A stretch of DNA of 64,000 bases from Coix lacryma-jobi var. lacryma-jobi (GCA_009763385.1 CM019830.1:92940649-93004648), one strand, 5' to 3'. Shown: positions 12,218 through 23,551, counted from the first letter of the stretch. The notes: generated by a model not told the origin, from the sequence alone. A program made the numbers and translations.

Positions 12218-13486
12218 TGCATTTTACTCATATATATACATTTATGCTAACCAAGTTCCACATGTAGTGCAAGTTATGTTTTGCAGACCATAAACATGCA
12301 TACAGGTGGATAACAACCCAAAAAGGCGCAACCCAACACGCGCGAAATGCTCAAAATGAACAAGGACACAAAAAGCCCATATAGAAGTGCATCAAACTTC
12401 AACCAGATTCAGACCCAGCATGACATTTCAGGCCAAATGGGCTTTGGCCCAGCCACGGGGGCCCAGCTAGGGGGCGGCCGCCCCCTGGGTCGACCGCCCC
12501 CCCCAGAACGACGGTTTCAGCCCAATTTTGTTGAGGCGGTGCATTAACTCCTCCCTAAGGCAGTCCGGGTGATTTTTGCAGCGAAGTCCCTCCTAAACTG
12601 ACCTAAAGCACCTATATAAGGAGAGGAGGAGGGGAGGCCAAAACAACAACACACAAAGGAATAGAAGAGCACCTCTCTCTTGAGTAGATCCCCACTCCTT
12701 AGGGCTATGCCCTAGTAGCTTTCTAGAGTTGGAGAGTGAGATGTCAGGGAAGAGAGCGGGGAAGTACCGGGCTTGTCGGTCTCTCCCCGAGCTTGTACCT
12801 CGACGAGCCCTTACCTTGTACCCACATCGGGATTCATACATAGTAAGTGTTCGTGGTTTCTACAGTATTATTGTTCTTTTGATTAGATAAACTTTATCTC
12901 TTCTTGTTTGCGGGTTCGTCGTCCGTTCTCGTAGTGGATACTCTAGTAGAGGAACCTCTGAATCATTTGGAGGGGTTCCTGCGCAACGCTAGAGTAGTGA
13001 TCAATAGCGTAGACGTGGTGTCTAGGCTAGGGTTCACCTTCGTTTGCCTCGTAATCCACGGGTGAGGGATCGGCGGCAGGTGGTGACAGCCCTGTTTGCC
13101 CTTAGTTTTCCCCACGTTCGGTTACGGCGTAGAGCTACACAAAGGCGGAGTTACCTGGCAGACCAGGTATAAGCCGGTGCCCGAAGTGAACAAGTAGAAG
13201 TAACGTTTATCTATCTTTAGACGTAAAGCTTTAGCGATCCGTCTCTATTCCCCTCTCTTTCTCTACCCTTGTGTTGTCCTTGGATGAACTAGATAGAAAA
13301 AATACCTCCGTTCCTCGTGGAAATACGATACCCTGAATACCACCGGGTGAAGTGCTACAACGGTAATTCCGTGCGCTTGCGGATTCTTCTGCTTACGCTA
13401 AGAAATACCAACAAGCATTTCTGGCGCCGTTGCGGGGGATGGATCGTAAGGTCCATTCTTAGTAACGACGTTAGGAAGTGTCAACA
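12218..13486 (+). repeat. 5' LTR of Athila-1
   Basis: It starts TGCATTTTACTC and ends GTGTCAACA, and aligns with 17317-18583. A TATA-type signal, CCTATATAAGG, lies near 12611 on the plus strand and agrees with the element orientation. Its last 85 bases hold a second, degenerate copy of the PBS (13413-13437). Confidence 0.88.
12609..12620 (+). promoter_or_regulatory. TATA-like promoter signal in the Athila-1 5' LTR
   Basis: CCTATATAAGG is present at the same place in the 3' LTR (about 17710). Such a motif sets the start of element RNA. The call rests on the motif and orientation only. Confidence 0.6.
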
Positions 13487-13494
13487 AGCATTTC

Positions 13495-13512
13495 TGGCGC
13501 CGTTGCCGGGGA
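13495..13512 (+). other. Primer binding site of Athila-1 (tRNA-Asp type)
   Basis: TGGCGCCGTTGCCGGGGA follows the LTR after eight bases (AGCATTTC). Athila-type elements commonly use this tRNA-Asp PBS. A near-identical stretch lies inside the LTR 80 bases upstream. Confidence 0.88.
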
Positions 13513-13603
13513 ACGGTTGCTATTTTTCTTCGAACCTCGTTCATCCTCATATCTGTATCCCTTTTTATAAAAACCAAAAAATTTTCTTTTTACCTTTTCT
13601 ATC

Positions 13604-14350
13604 ATGAAGCCAACCACTCCAATTCAAAATCCGTCCGCTTCAAAGGGGGAGTTCGTCGAGCCAAAACCTTCTCCAAAACTTTCATCCAATGATGGACTCC
13701 ACCCTTATTTAAAATCCATAGCTCGGGCACTACACTTCTCTGGTTTTCATAATGAAGATTCTTTTAACCACTTGCTAGATTGAGGAAATTTGCTCATGCC
13801 TAAGCATCCCAGGCATGACAAAAGAAACGATTAAGTGGAAATTGTTTTCGTCTTCCCTCAATGGGGAGGCGAAACAATGGTACGCTAATGTCGTAGAAAG
13901 TGTGAATGGGGATTGGGAAGAACTTAAAACAAGTTTATCTTGCATCTTCCCTAGATCCCGTATCACTCTATACCAAAGGAAATCCTCCATTTCGAGCAAG
14001 ATGAGGAGTCTATAGGTGCAGCCTGGGCCAGGTATTTGACGATACTACACGCTAGCCCAAACATGTCTTTACCCGAGAGCGTGCAATTGCATCTCTTTTC
14101 TACGGGTCTAGATGAAGATGCTGCCCCAGTCCTTGACAGGGCCGCTGGAGGGTTGTTTCAAGCAAATCTACAACGGAACAGAGAAAAATCCTTGATAACT
14201 TCCTAGAGAAGCACACTTCTCCCGTTGTAGAACCAAAACCTCTCCAAAACAAGGGCATGTCAAGTTTTGAGGAGCCCTCATCAGTCGAATCAACAACCTT
14301 GCCATACATAGATTCGACTTTTGAGCCCTCACCGAGCTGCAAACACCGAT
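13604..14350 (+). pseudogene. Athila-1 gag remnant
   Basis: An ATG at 13604 opens a frame that breaks near 13780 and continues in another frame from 13790. The Athila gag core is clear in WKLFSSSLNGEAKQWYANVV and VNGDWEEL at about 13835-13920, followed by LHASPNMSLPESVQLHLF and a gag C-terminal part (FSTGLDEDAAPVLDRAAGG) at about 14050-14150. At least two frameshifts and several stops make it non-functional. The protein would form the particle shell. Confidence 0.75.
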
Positions 14351-14351
14351 A

Positions 14352-15388
14352 ATGCTTTATCCTTTGGAGTTTGCAATTGCATTCGAGGATTATGACAGAA
14401 TCACGAACCTTCGTAGGTACGAAAAACGCTCGACATATGAAGTGTCCCCTAAAATAGAGCCATCAAAAGAATTGTTAGTGGAGGTGAAACATTATTCTGA
14501 TGTAATTCGGATTCTTTCACCCTCCACGACCATATCTTGCACATTTAGGGGAACAATTGTCGATGCTCTTCACAACCCATCGGTCGGAACAAATATCATG
14601 TCAAAATTCTTAGCGGAATCTCTTTTGGGTAACGCTCCGCTAATCCCGACCGACAAACTCTTTGAAGGTCCGCCAGGGTTTCTCTGGAGTGTTGTGGAGT
14701 TGCTAAGGCCGTGCCTTTTGAAATAAACGAAAACGTGGTTCACCTAGATTTTCATATCTATGACATCCTCGAATTTGAACTTCTGTTAGGCCACCCTTTC
14801 GAAAAACTTTCCATAGAGAAACCATTCCGTGGGGGCCCTGATGAACAGTTGGGAGCAATCACTTCCGCCGAGTCTATCGCTAGTTCCGCACATCCAAAGG
14901 CGAAGGAGCAGCCCAACGCCAACTCATGCGAGGTGGTAAAATGCATAGCTCTGTGCGTTTCGTTTGAGTTTCAATCTCATCCTTGTGAAACGATACGTCC
15001 AGTACCATCCTCGCTCGAGCTTAATCCATGTCCCTCTGGCCATCATAACGTTGTTCTCGACAGCAGTCAAGTATCAACGCTCGTCTTTCATGATAGATCT
15101 TTCCAGTGCGGAAACTTTCATGCCATGGACATGTGTGAAGCAACAACTCTAGAAACCAAGCAAGAATCTGTTAATGAGCATGATAACTTATCTTTTGAGA
15201 TCCCTCATGTCACATGCTCACTTTTAGGTTCTCTAGAGTTCGTTTTGCTTCAAACCACATGCTTCTACGAGGATCACAACCTTCTCTTGATTCTCGTTGT
15301 CAAACTCTTTAAGAGAATGGTTGTGGATGCTTATGTTTATCACAAACATTGCAAATCCTGTAGATGCATGGTGGTGCTAACCTTGTAG
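14352..15388 (+). pseudogene. Athila-1 protease-like region and unassigned downstream frame
   Basis: Two overlapping frames (14352-14726 and 14711-15388) join into a retropepsin-like pattern: FRGTIVDALHNPSVGTNIMS near 14550, where the active-site Asp-Ser/Thr-Gly is not preserved, and FELLLGHPFEKL near 14775, resembling the flap-to-end region of Athila proteases. The downstream 180 codons (14850-15388) match nothing I know. No RT motif follows. Confidence 0.55.
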
Positions 15389-17316
15389 CTTGAGTGTTAA
15401 TGCAAATACTTGGTGGTGAACTGGGATTAGACCACCACTGTAGGCTGCAAGATGAAGTTCCCAAGGTCGAGCTTAAGACTATAACTTAAGCACTGCCGGG
15501 AGATACCACGGATTATCCTAAAAAAAAGAGAGTTTTCCTAAATTATAAAAAAAAGGTTTTTCATAATAAAATTGAGCCTTCCCAGTTTTCAAACTGGGTA
15601 GAGCCTTTCTTTTGTTTCTTTTGTTTTGTTTCAATAAACAGGTACAAGAATAAGTGTGGGGGAGATCTCCCAAGTATAACCTTTCACACAATTGAGATCT
15701 CCCCAACACTTTGCACAACATCGAGAAACCCAACATGGAGAAGGACAAGGTAAAAGGTTTTAGAATGGATTGACTTAACTTCGGGTTAGTCAAATCATTT
15801 CTAACTCATCGTAAACTCCTTCATCTTCAAATGATGGTTTGTGCAAAACTCTATCCTCACATCTCCCATGTTTTGAAGATTAAAACTAAACAAATTAAAA
15901 AGACAAAACTTTTGACATGTCATCTCCAAGTTATCCTTTGATAAAATTTGCATACTCTTTATTCCTTGCTAATATTCCTATAACTTGTGAACACATTTCA
16001 TAGGGACCCCATGCTATCTAAGTAATTGAAATATGAGATATAGTAGGATGAAAATGAACCTTGCTCTTTCATGTGAAGAACTTGGGATTTATTTTACAAA
16101 AACAAAGTTCAAATAGCATGCTCCACAATGATATGAAAATTCCTACCAAAGCCATATCTAGTGTTAGATTTTAAAACCTCCAAATACTTGCAACTTACTA
16201 CTGCATTGAGTTTTGTCAAGTCTTGTTGATGCCTTGTTGAGAAACTTATCATGCCCCTAAGATCAAGATTCACGTACACCCACATAAAAAAATGCTAACT
16301 CTTGCACTAAGAGTTACGCAAAAAACATGCCTTCCATTTCGCCAAAATAAAAACTCCACCACTTGTGTTATGAACCTCTCTTCCCAAAATTCCTTTTTAC
16401 TTTTGCAAAATATGGGCTATGAAAAAAAAATAATCCCATGCCAAAAAGCATGAAGAAAAGAGAAAAGATGCCATGCCAAAGAAGCAGGTGCCAAAAAATG
16501 AGAGAGCAAAAAAAATGGACAAGTGTCAAAATGAGAAAACAATGGGTACTTCGATGCCCGCCTCTCTCTAAAAAAATAATAATAAAGATAGCCCATATTT
16601 TCATAAGTTTCTAAAAAAAGGGGGAGAGAGAAGCATGACAAAGGAGTTCAAAAAAAATATATACATATATATTCCCCACACTTGCACTTCTTGATCTAAG
16701 GGTATGGCATCTTTCTCCTCGGATCGAGATTTGACTTAGCAAAATATGCGGAGTAAGTATGCCTTCATATCTTTACCTACCCAAACTCCACAAAAGCTTT
16801 TCAGGAATAGGAAAGAAAGAAGGCAACACTTTGGTATGCCTTGGTGAGGAACCAAACACATAAATGAGCGATTGATTGAGAGAATCATTTGAGGAGCTAA
16901 GCTATGGTTTACATTTTCAAAATTAAATGAAAACCCAAGTTTCTGAATTGATTGATGCAAGGGGATTTGAATCCATGTTGTTCCATCTTTCAATCACCCA
17001 AGATATCATGGTAGACACTTCAGAGTTCATAAGTGCAGGTGAAGCTTGGAATAACTTGTATGCAGGTTACATATCAGAGAGATGACCCATCATATTTTAT
17101 ACCACCAACTTCATTATAAAAATATATAAAAATATTCCCAAGACTAGTGAATAGGGCTTTACACTAATGCATTCCACGAGTTTTGGTGATTATTCGCTTA
17201 CAGGCATACATCGATGGAAATGCATATAAAGGCAAGGAAAATAATGCATAAAACATCATTATGCAACACAAATACCAAGTGGCCCACCTACCATGCAATC
17301 CAGGGAATAAGAAGCA
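15389..17316 (+). other. Athila-1 3' non-coding region
   Basis: AT-rich sequence without a supported gene. It holds a purine run GTGTGGGGGAGATCTCCC near 15653 and an A-rich low-complexity stretch at 16410-16640. Before the 3' LTR a weak purine tract (AGGGAATAAGAAG) could serve as PPT. Short frames on both strands have no domain. Confidence 0.6.
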
Positions 17317-18583
17317 TGCATTTTACTCATATATATACATTTATTGCTAACCAAGTTCCACATGTAGTGCAAAGTTATGTTTTGCAGACCATAAACATGC
17401 ATACAGGTGGATAACAACCAAAAAGGCGCAATCCAACACGCCGAAATGCGCAAAATGAACAAGGCCACAAAAAGCCCATATAGAAGTGCATCAAACTTCA
17501 ACCAGATTCAGACCCAGCACGACATTTCAGGCCAAATGGGCTTTGCCCAGCCCACGGGGGCCCAGCCAGGGGGCAGCCGCCCCCTGGGTTGACCGCCCCC
17601 CAGAACAACGTTTTCAGCCCAATTTTGTTGAGGCGGTGCATTAACTCCTCCCTAAGGTGGTTCCGGGTGATTTTTGCAGCGAAGTCCCTCCTAAAATGAC
17701 CTAAAGCACCTATATAAGGAGAGGAGGAGGGGAGGCCAAAACAACAACACACAAAGGAATAGAAAAGCACCCTCTCTTGAGTAGATCCCCACTCCTTAGG
17801 GCTATGCCCTAGTAGCTTTCTAGAGTTGGAGAGTGAGATGTGAGGGAAGAGAGCGGGGAAGTACCGGGCTTGTCGGTCTCTCCCCGAGCTTGTACCTCGA
17901 CGAGCCCTTACCTTGTACCCACATCGGGATCCATACATAGTAAGTGTTCGTGGTTTCTACAGTATTATTGTTCTTTTGATTAGATAAACTTTATCTCTTC
18001 TTGTTTGCGAGTTCGTCGTCCGTTCTCGTAGCGGATACTCTAGTAGAGGAACCTCTGAATCATTTGGAGGGGTTCCTACGCAACGCTAGAGTAGTGATCA
18101 ATAGCGTAGATGTGGTGTCTAGGCTAGGGTTCCCTCATTTGCCTCGTAATCACGGGTGAGGGATCGGCGGCGGCAGGGTGACAGCCCTGTTTGCCCTTAG
18201 TTTTCCCCACGTTCGGTTACGGCGTAGAGCTACACAAAGGCCGGAGTTACCTGGCAGACCAGGTATAAAGCCGGTGCCCGAAGTGAACAAGTAGAAGTAA
18301 CGTTTATCTATCTTTAGACAGTAAAGCTTTAGCGATCCGTCTCTATTCCCCTCTCTTTCTCTACCCTTGTGTTGTCCTTGGACGAACTAGATAGAAGAAA
18401 TACCTCCGTTCCTCGTGGAAATACGATACCTGAATACCACCGGGTGAAGTGCTACAACGGTAATTCCGTGCGCTTGCGGATTCTTCTGCTTACGCTAAGA
18501 AATACCAACAAGTATTTCTGGCGCCATTGCCGGGGATGGATCGTAAGGTCCATTCTTTGTAACGACGTTAGTAAGTGTCAACA
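17317..18583 (+). repeat. 3' LTR of Athila-1
   Basis: This is the direct repeat of 12218-13486, with matching TG start, TATA signal and CAACA end. Small indels separate the copies, for example around 17640-17670 and 18165. Confidence 0.88.
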
Positions 18584-18718
18584 CACACCAAGCATAACAT
18601 TACAAGCCAACACATAAAATGACACCTTACAAAAGAATGCAACATGTGATGATGATGCTTTATGCTTATGAGATGTCAAGTTATGCATTTGGGGTTGCTT
18701 AACACCAGGGGTGTTACA
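18584..18718 (-). repeat. Outer 135 bases of the Tekay-1 5' LTR
   Basis: Sequence matching 1239-1373 resumes here after Athila-1 and ends with GGGTGTTACA, the minus-strand LTR start TGTAACACCC. The next bases, TAGGT, are Copia-A LTR sequence and the predicted right copy of the Tekay-1 target duplication. Confidence 0.88.
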
Positions 18719-19253
18719 TAGGTCGGGACCATCGGACACTAAGTTCATACCAGCGGACGCGTCCAGTGCCACGTGTCTCATGTCAGTTTTAGACATTAAA
18801 GGAGCATCGGACGCTCCCAAAGGATGCTCCGTTGACCATTGGACGCGTCCAGAGGGAAAGCATCGGACGCTGAAGGTTCACTGTAGCCAGCGTCCGATGC
18901 CTTCCAGTAAGGTTCCAGACAGGTTCTTTTCGCATCGGACACGTCCGGTGCCTGACCATCGGACGCAGGCCAGCGTCCGATGCTGTGTCTTCAGCATGTT
19001 TTCATCTGCGGCTTGTTCGTCCGTTGACGGTTTTGATTCTTGGCTTTTGCGTTGGGTTTCTAAGGTTGTATTGTGTCCCGCTGTGCTTCTTGGAAGCATC
19101 CACCCTACATCTAGGGTCGTGGACACTTGCAAGCTCTAGGTTTGCTCTTGGGGTGATTCTCGGGACAGTGGCAACAAGATTCTGAAAATAAATTTTAAAG
19201 CTCCCATTCACCCACCCCTCTAGTCGCTTTCAGGTAGCACTTTCGGTCCTTCA
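18719..19253 (+). repeat. 5' LTR of Copia-A, 3' part
   Basis: It matches 37953-38507 and ends in CGGTCCTTCA two bases before the PBS. It is rich in CATCGGACGC and GCGTCCGATG motifs in both orientations. It lacks a 20-odd-base hairpin segment present in the 3' LTR near 38295-38320. Confidence 0.88.
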
Positions 19254-19255
19254 AT

Positions 19256-19268
19256 TGGTATCAGAGCG
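19256..19268 (+). other. Primer binding site of Copia-A (tRNA-iMet type)
   Basis: TGGTATCAGAGCG starts two bases (AT) after the LTR end. It matches the initiator Met-tRNA 3' end. Confidence 0.92.
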
Positions 19269-19316
19269 GATTAAGGATCTTCCACCTTAGCCGGTTCCAG
19301 ATCCACAGAAGGCGAC

Positions 19317-19910
19317 ATGGATCGCGACATGGGCAAACCGACATTTTCGATGGGACGAACTATGCGTATTGGAAGATACGCATGTCGGCCTATCTGCAGA
19401 GTATTGGTGCTTCCATTTGGGATATTTGCAACTCTGCCGATTACATGGTCTTGGCTGCTCGTGTCACTCAGCAGAGATCGATGAGCACGATGCCAGTAGC
19501 CGAGCTCGTAATGCTCTTTTCTCCTGTTTGAGCATGTCTGAGTTTGACTGCGTTTCTCACCTCACTACGGCTCGGGAGATTTGGGCTACCCTCATGCGAT
19601 TTTCATGAGGGAACCTCTCAAGTCAAAAACCTGTCTACGAGTCGTTGAAGCGAGAGTATGAGAACTTTCGACATATTCCTGGCGAGAGCATAGAGAGTTT
19701 ATTCGCTCACTTTTAGGTGATTGTCAACAGGATGAGGGCTAACAGGGAGCTGTTGCCTTTCGACGATCATGAGAGGGCTCTCAAGCTTTACACACTTTCG
19801 ATCGATCGGTGGGGACTCCAAGGTTCAGGCGATCATCCAATCACCTAACTATGAGACCGTCACATGCGACGAGCTCTTCAGTAAGCTCAAGTCTAGTGAG
19901 ATTGATGCAT
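19317..19910 (+). pseudogene. Copia-A gag, N-terminal part
   Basis: The ATG at 19317 opens MDRDMGKPTF; the next part reads YAYWKIRMSAYLQSIGASIW, a typical copia gag opening (DUF4219/UBN2-like). Stops and shifts follow from 19500. The frame ends at SSEIDAL where Copia-B begins and resumes at 29461 (ASYENPSGPSMALL), so the gag was split by insertion. Confidence 0.82.
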
Positions 19911-20177
19911 TGAAGGACCGAGAAGCACTCAGAAAGCGACCAGAGGGGGGGTGAATGGGAGCTTTAAATTTTCCTTACGGAAACTAGTAGCCACTGTCCC
20001 AAGAATAAACCCAGAAGCAACCCTAGAGCTTGCAAATGTCCACGACCCTAGATGTAGGGTGGATGCTTCCAAGAAGCACAGCGGGACACTAGACAACTCT
20101 AGAAAGCCAACGCAAAAGACAGAAATCAATTCCGTCAACGAACGAGCGAACCGCGGACAAAACCGTGTGAAAACAGT

Positions 20178-20445
20178 AGCATCGGATGCTGCCTGCGTCC
20201 GATGCCAGACCACCGGACGCGTCCGATGCGAAAACTGCCTCTCGGGAACCTTACTGTTCCACCATCGGACGCTGTGAACAGTGAACAACCAGCGTCCGAT
20301 GCTTTGGCTCCGGCGCGTCCGATGGCCAACGGACGCGTCCGATGCCTAGCGTCTGATGCCACTACAAACGCTCAGAAAGTGACACGCGTCACCGGAGCGT
20401 CCGACGCTTAGAACCCTAGCGTCCGATGCTCCCGTGTCAGCGTCC
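20178..20445. repeat. CATCGGACGC / GCGTCCGATG motif array in the Copia-B LTR
   Basis: About a dozen copies of the ten-base motif occur in either orientation, several fused as the palindrome-like CGGACGCGTCCG. Similar arrays are at 18729-18985 and 37940-38220 in the Copia-A LTRs. The function is unknown. Confidence 0.8.
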
Positions 20446-21225
20446 GATGCCCCCGAAAACTGTGCGGTTCTTTGATGATTCAACCCGATTTCCTCCGAAT
20501 CAAAAGCTCTAGGCCTGGGATTCGATCTGAGGGGTCACAAGGATGTTAGTGAGCTATCTCTAAGAGATCATGGCTCGAACCTAACTCCAAATCGGTGAAT
20601 CAAGAAATTTCGGGACAAGGAAGCAAAAACACGATCCAAAACAAAAATCGAACGATCTCCTAGACCGTGAGGTTAGAGGTTAATTCCTTCGGAGGAAAGA
20701 AGTGCCTCATGATCTAGAACAACTTGGTTCAAACGGTTTTGCAAAAAGATGAACCAACCAAAGAGATCGAGCGACGGGAAGAACGTGGAGAAAAGGATTC
20801 CGCGAAGAACACCAATGAAACGCGAATCACAACCACGATCTTGCAGCCGAAAGCGCAAACACACGCTACGACAAGGAGGTTACGGCCTCCTTTCCTCAAA
20901 ATCAACAGTACACAGAGTCAAGTCTCTCTGCGGATCTCAGCAGGCTACAGCAGGGGATGGGAGAGCAAGAAACCCTAAGTGCGAAAGAGCAAATGACTGA
21001 GATAGGGAGGAGGGTGTCTCCCCTGACTACTTATCCTATTCTAGACTAAGTCTATTTCCTACTCTACCCCTCTCTATTCTAATTACAGAGTGAACCAGCT
21101 AAACCCTAAGGTTATTCTGGACCAACTCAAGTGGTAGGTAGATCCAACGGCCACGCCCGCACAAGTCGTCCGCGTTGCCTCCACGCAACCTTCCGATTGC
21201 CGCCACGTGCCGCCCTCGCTCTGCA

Positions 21226-21493
21226 CCCCCGGTTTTGTGGCCCAAACCGGGAAACCAGCCTTTTCCAGCTATCCCCCGGTTTTGAGGCCCAAACCGGGAA
21301 ACCAGCCCACCAGCGTCTGAGTTTTGAGGCCAAACTCAGCAAACCATCCGCGCCCAGGTTTTGAGGCCCAAACCTGGAAACCGTCCTTAGCCCGAGTTTT
21401 GTGGCCAAACTCGGAAACCCTCAGCACCCAGGTTTTGAGGCCCAACCTGGAAACCGTCCACGCCCAGGTTTGAGGCCCAAACCTGGAAACCGT
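21226..21493. repeat. Array of seven imperfect hairpins in the Copia-B LTR
   Basis: Units near 21227, 21274, 21316, 21352, 21390, 21427 and 21463 share the core TTTTGAGGCCCAAA (or TTTTGTGG). The bases outside the core pair with each other and change together: CCGG with CCGG, CTGAG with CTCAG, CCAGG with CCTGG, CCGAG with CTCGG. Confidence 0.85.
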
Positions 21494-21928
21494 CCATCGA
21501 TGGTTTTTCCCTGGCTCTACCACCAAACCGACGTCGTAGAGGGGATGCACCGCCCGTGCACCCCGTCCACCGACACGTGTCCCCAGGTCCTCGACCCGAG
21601 CAACACCGTGCCCCGCAAGTCTCCGCTCGTCACTGTCCCAGGCTGCCAGCCACCACAGCTGATCCTCAGGCACTCCGGTCCCTCAGTCCAAGCCTCACGT
21701 CCGCCCTTCACTGCTCGATCCATCGGCATGGCACGTCCGCCGCACGGCACGCCCATCCTTCATCGCACCCAGTCCATCGGCACGGCACGTCTCAACTTGA
21801 CCTTCACCTTGCCCTCGATCACTATCTCCGTGCTCGACACCTGCACAACACAAGCCAGAGAACATGCGATCAAACCCGTTGACAATCACTCATCACTCAG
21901 AGACTCGGCATACACCCATGTATCCGCA

Positions 21929-21941
21929 ATCTCCCCCTTGA
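21929..21941 (-). other. Polypurine tract of Copia-B
   Basis: The minus strand reads TCAAGGGGGAGAT directly before TGCGGATAC. The same arrangement is at 36584-36593 in Copia-A. Confidence 0.8.
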
Positions 21942-23551
21942 TGAGTGCATTGTCAACTACTCACACAAATCATAATGAGAGAAAGAGAAAAGAAGGAAGA
22001 AGGAGAAGAAGAGAACTCGACCAAATGACCCAAAAGCATAGCAAAGCCGAAGAAGGTCAAGTGGAAGAAGCGAAAACTTGGTCCCAAAGACATGGGCAAC
22101 GGCTCGACGCAACCCAAGCAAAGCAAAGCTAGCCCTCAAGAAGAGGTAGAACAGGCTCAACACCGCTAGCAAATACCAATTGGAAATCAGACCTAAAAAT
22201 GGCAAAATGCTAGTCCCTCAAGATAGAGGCACAGAGGCTCAACACAACTAGCACGAAAACCACTCCGAACCAATTGAAAAACAACCGAAAGGTCTCCGAA
22301 CCAATCAAAATCAACCTCGACGCCAAATGAGGAAAATGTTGCTAGTCCCTCAAGACAGAGGCAACGGCTCAACACAACTAGCAAAACTCCCCTCGACACG
22401 TGCAAGCAACCCGGGACTCCCCTTAGCAAAAGCTCCCCCCTTAGTTGAACTCCAGGAGACATATGATTTGCAAAAACTCTCCCCCTTAGTTGAAAATGCA
22501 CTTATCAAGCATAAACTCTTCTCTTGAGCCAACACAGCTCCCCCTTCCAAAATGCATATGAAGTTAGAAATGCAAGTTAGCAGCTTCAGGCATATAGTCA
22601 AAAGAGTGCAAAAATGCTCTAGTCGGTATAGCTCCAATGGCACAACTAAGCACTCAAATAGCGAAGGCTCAAACTGATCACACATACGAAATATGAAGCA
22701 TATGAGCAAGTGAGCAGTTTTTAGCCAAAAAGATAGTCACCATCAAAATAGCACTACACATGTATAGATAGGATCCAGACAAGTGCTAAACATGTATACA
22801 AGGTGAACTACCCCTAGCAAAGTTCAATCATCATGCATAGGAATGAAGCATATACTTGTGATTTCAGGTTTATATCGGAGTTGCAGCGGTAAAGAATTCA
22901 CAAGTTCAATTATTTAGCATGTGATTGCGAGAGGTTGAAAGCTTGTCTTTGCCTAACTTTTCAACCGAGCGAAGCCTATGCCGAAGCAATCAGAAGCTTA
23001 AAGCTACGGTTTCGGTCATACACTACACGGCTCAAGTTTAACTCAAAGTGCAATGAGAAACCGTCTCGATACCGTGATGTGTTGACAAGCAATCCCATCT
23101 CGATCTTTTCAATTCACTAAACTTGGTTCAAATTTTAAACATGATATGAACAGACCAAGCGAGTGAATGACTCAGAACTAGAGACATAGCAACCTAGCAT
23201 ATATGAAAAGCAGGAATGGACTCAACACACCCTACACATGCTAGTTGCATATCTCAATGGTGAACATTTCCAGATTTTATATACATTAAGCAACTTCACC
23301 ATTTAAAAAATAGCTCAGCTCATAACATGTATTAGTGATCAGAAGGAGCATAAGCTACAAGCATCAATCATAAGCATCGGAGCATACTAAACAGAGGATA
23401 GTTACATTCTAGTGATTATAAACATGAAGCTCAGAATGTAAATGCGTATGCTAAAATGCAAAGAAAAGAAGATAAGTAAAAGAGTCAGACTAGGATACAA
23501 CTCAAAATGCTTCCCCCATCTAAAAGGGGAAACACACACCAAGCTCACCCC
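21942..23551 (-). other. Copia-B 3' non-coding region
   Basis: About 1.6 kb between RNase H and the PPT. I see no env-like frame. It holds three diverged copies of a block reading CTCAAGA..GAGG..GGCTCAACAC.ACTAGC (near 22130, 22210 and 22340) and extra purine runs CTAAGGGGGAG (minus strand) near 22430 and 22485. Confidence 0.7.

Larger units (their letters stand above)
12208..18583 (+). mobile_element. Athila-1: Athila-like Ty3/gypsy element with gag and protease only
   Basis: Two direct repeats of about 1.27 kb (12218-13486 and 17317-18583) flank 3.8 kb of internal sequence with a tRNA-Asp type PBS. Gag and a protease-like region are present. No RT, RNase H or integrase can be seen in any frame, so the element would depend on proteins supplied from elsewhere. 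It is inserted in the Tekay-1 5' LTR; the intact order is visible at 1221-1260. Left and right flanks (CACCAC and CACACC) are similar but I cannot define an exact target duplication. The repeat match begins at AATAAG, about 10 bases before the first TG, so the left edge is uncertain by that much. Confidence 0.85.
1..18718 (-). mobile_element. Tekay-1: Ty3/gypsy chromovirus, Tekay/Del-like, minus strand, left LTR cut by window edge
   Basis: On the minus strand the order is 5' LTR (7959-12207 plus 18584-18718), tRNA-Met type PBS, ORF1, gag, protease-RT-RNase H-integrase-chromodomain, PPT and 3' LTR (1-1373). The left 1.37 kb matches the right LTR closely from about 10970 onward, which pairs the two LTRs. 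Integrase lying after RNase H and a C-terminal chromodomain place it among the chromoviruses; the 4.4 kb LTR and Met-tRNA PBS fit Tekay/Del. It sits inside the 5' LTR of Copia-A: the flank from 18719 continues sequence seen uninterrupted at 37953. Its other flank and target duplication lie outside the window. Gag and pol are broken; ORF1 is intact. Confidence 0.9.
19911..21928 (-). repeat. 3' LTR of Copia-B
   Basis: On the minus strand the LTR starts TGCGGATACATGGG after a purine tract and ends CGGTCCTTCA. Length is 2018 bases. It contains an array of GCGTCCGATGC motifs (20178-20445) and an array of seven short hairpins (21226-21493). The outer end is fixed by the Copia-A 5' LTR end; the inner end is inferred from the PPT. 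Confidence 0.85.

Noticed and set aside
14758..14946. Minus-strand frame over the Athila-1 protease region and similar short frames throughout
   Set aside because: They are shadows of the sense coding remnants, without domains or start context.
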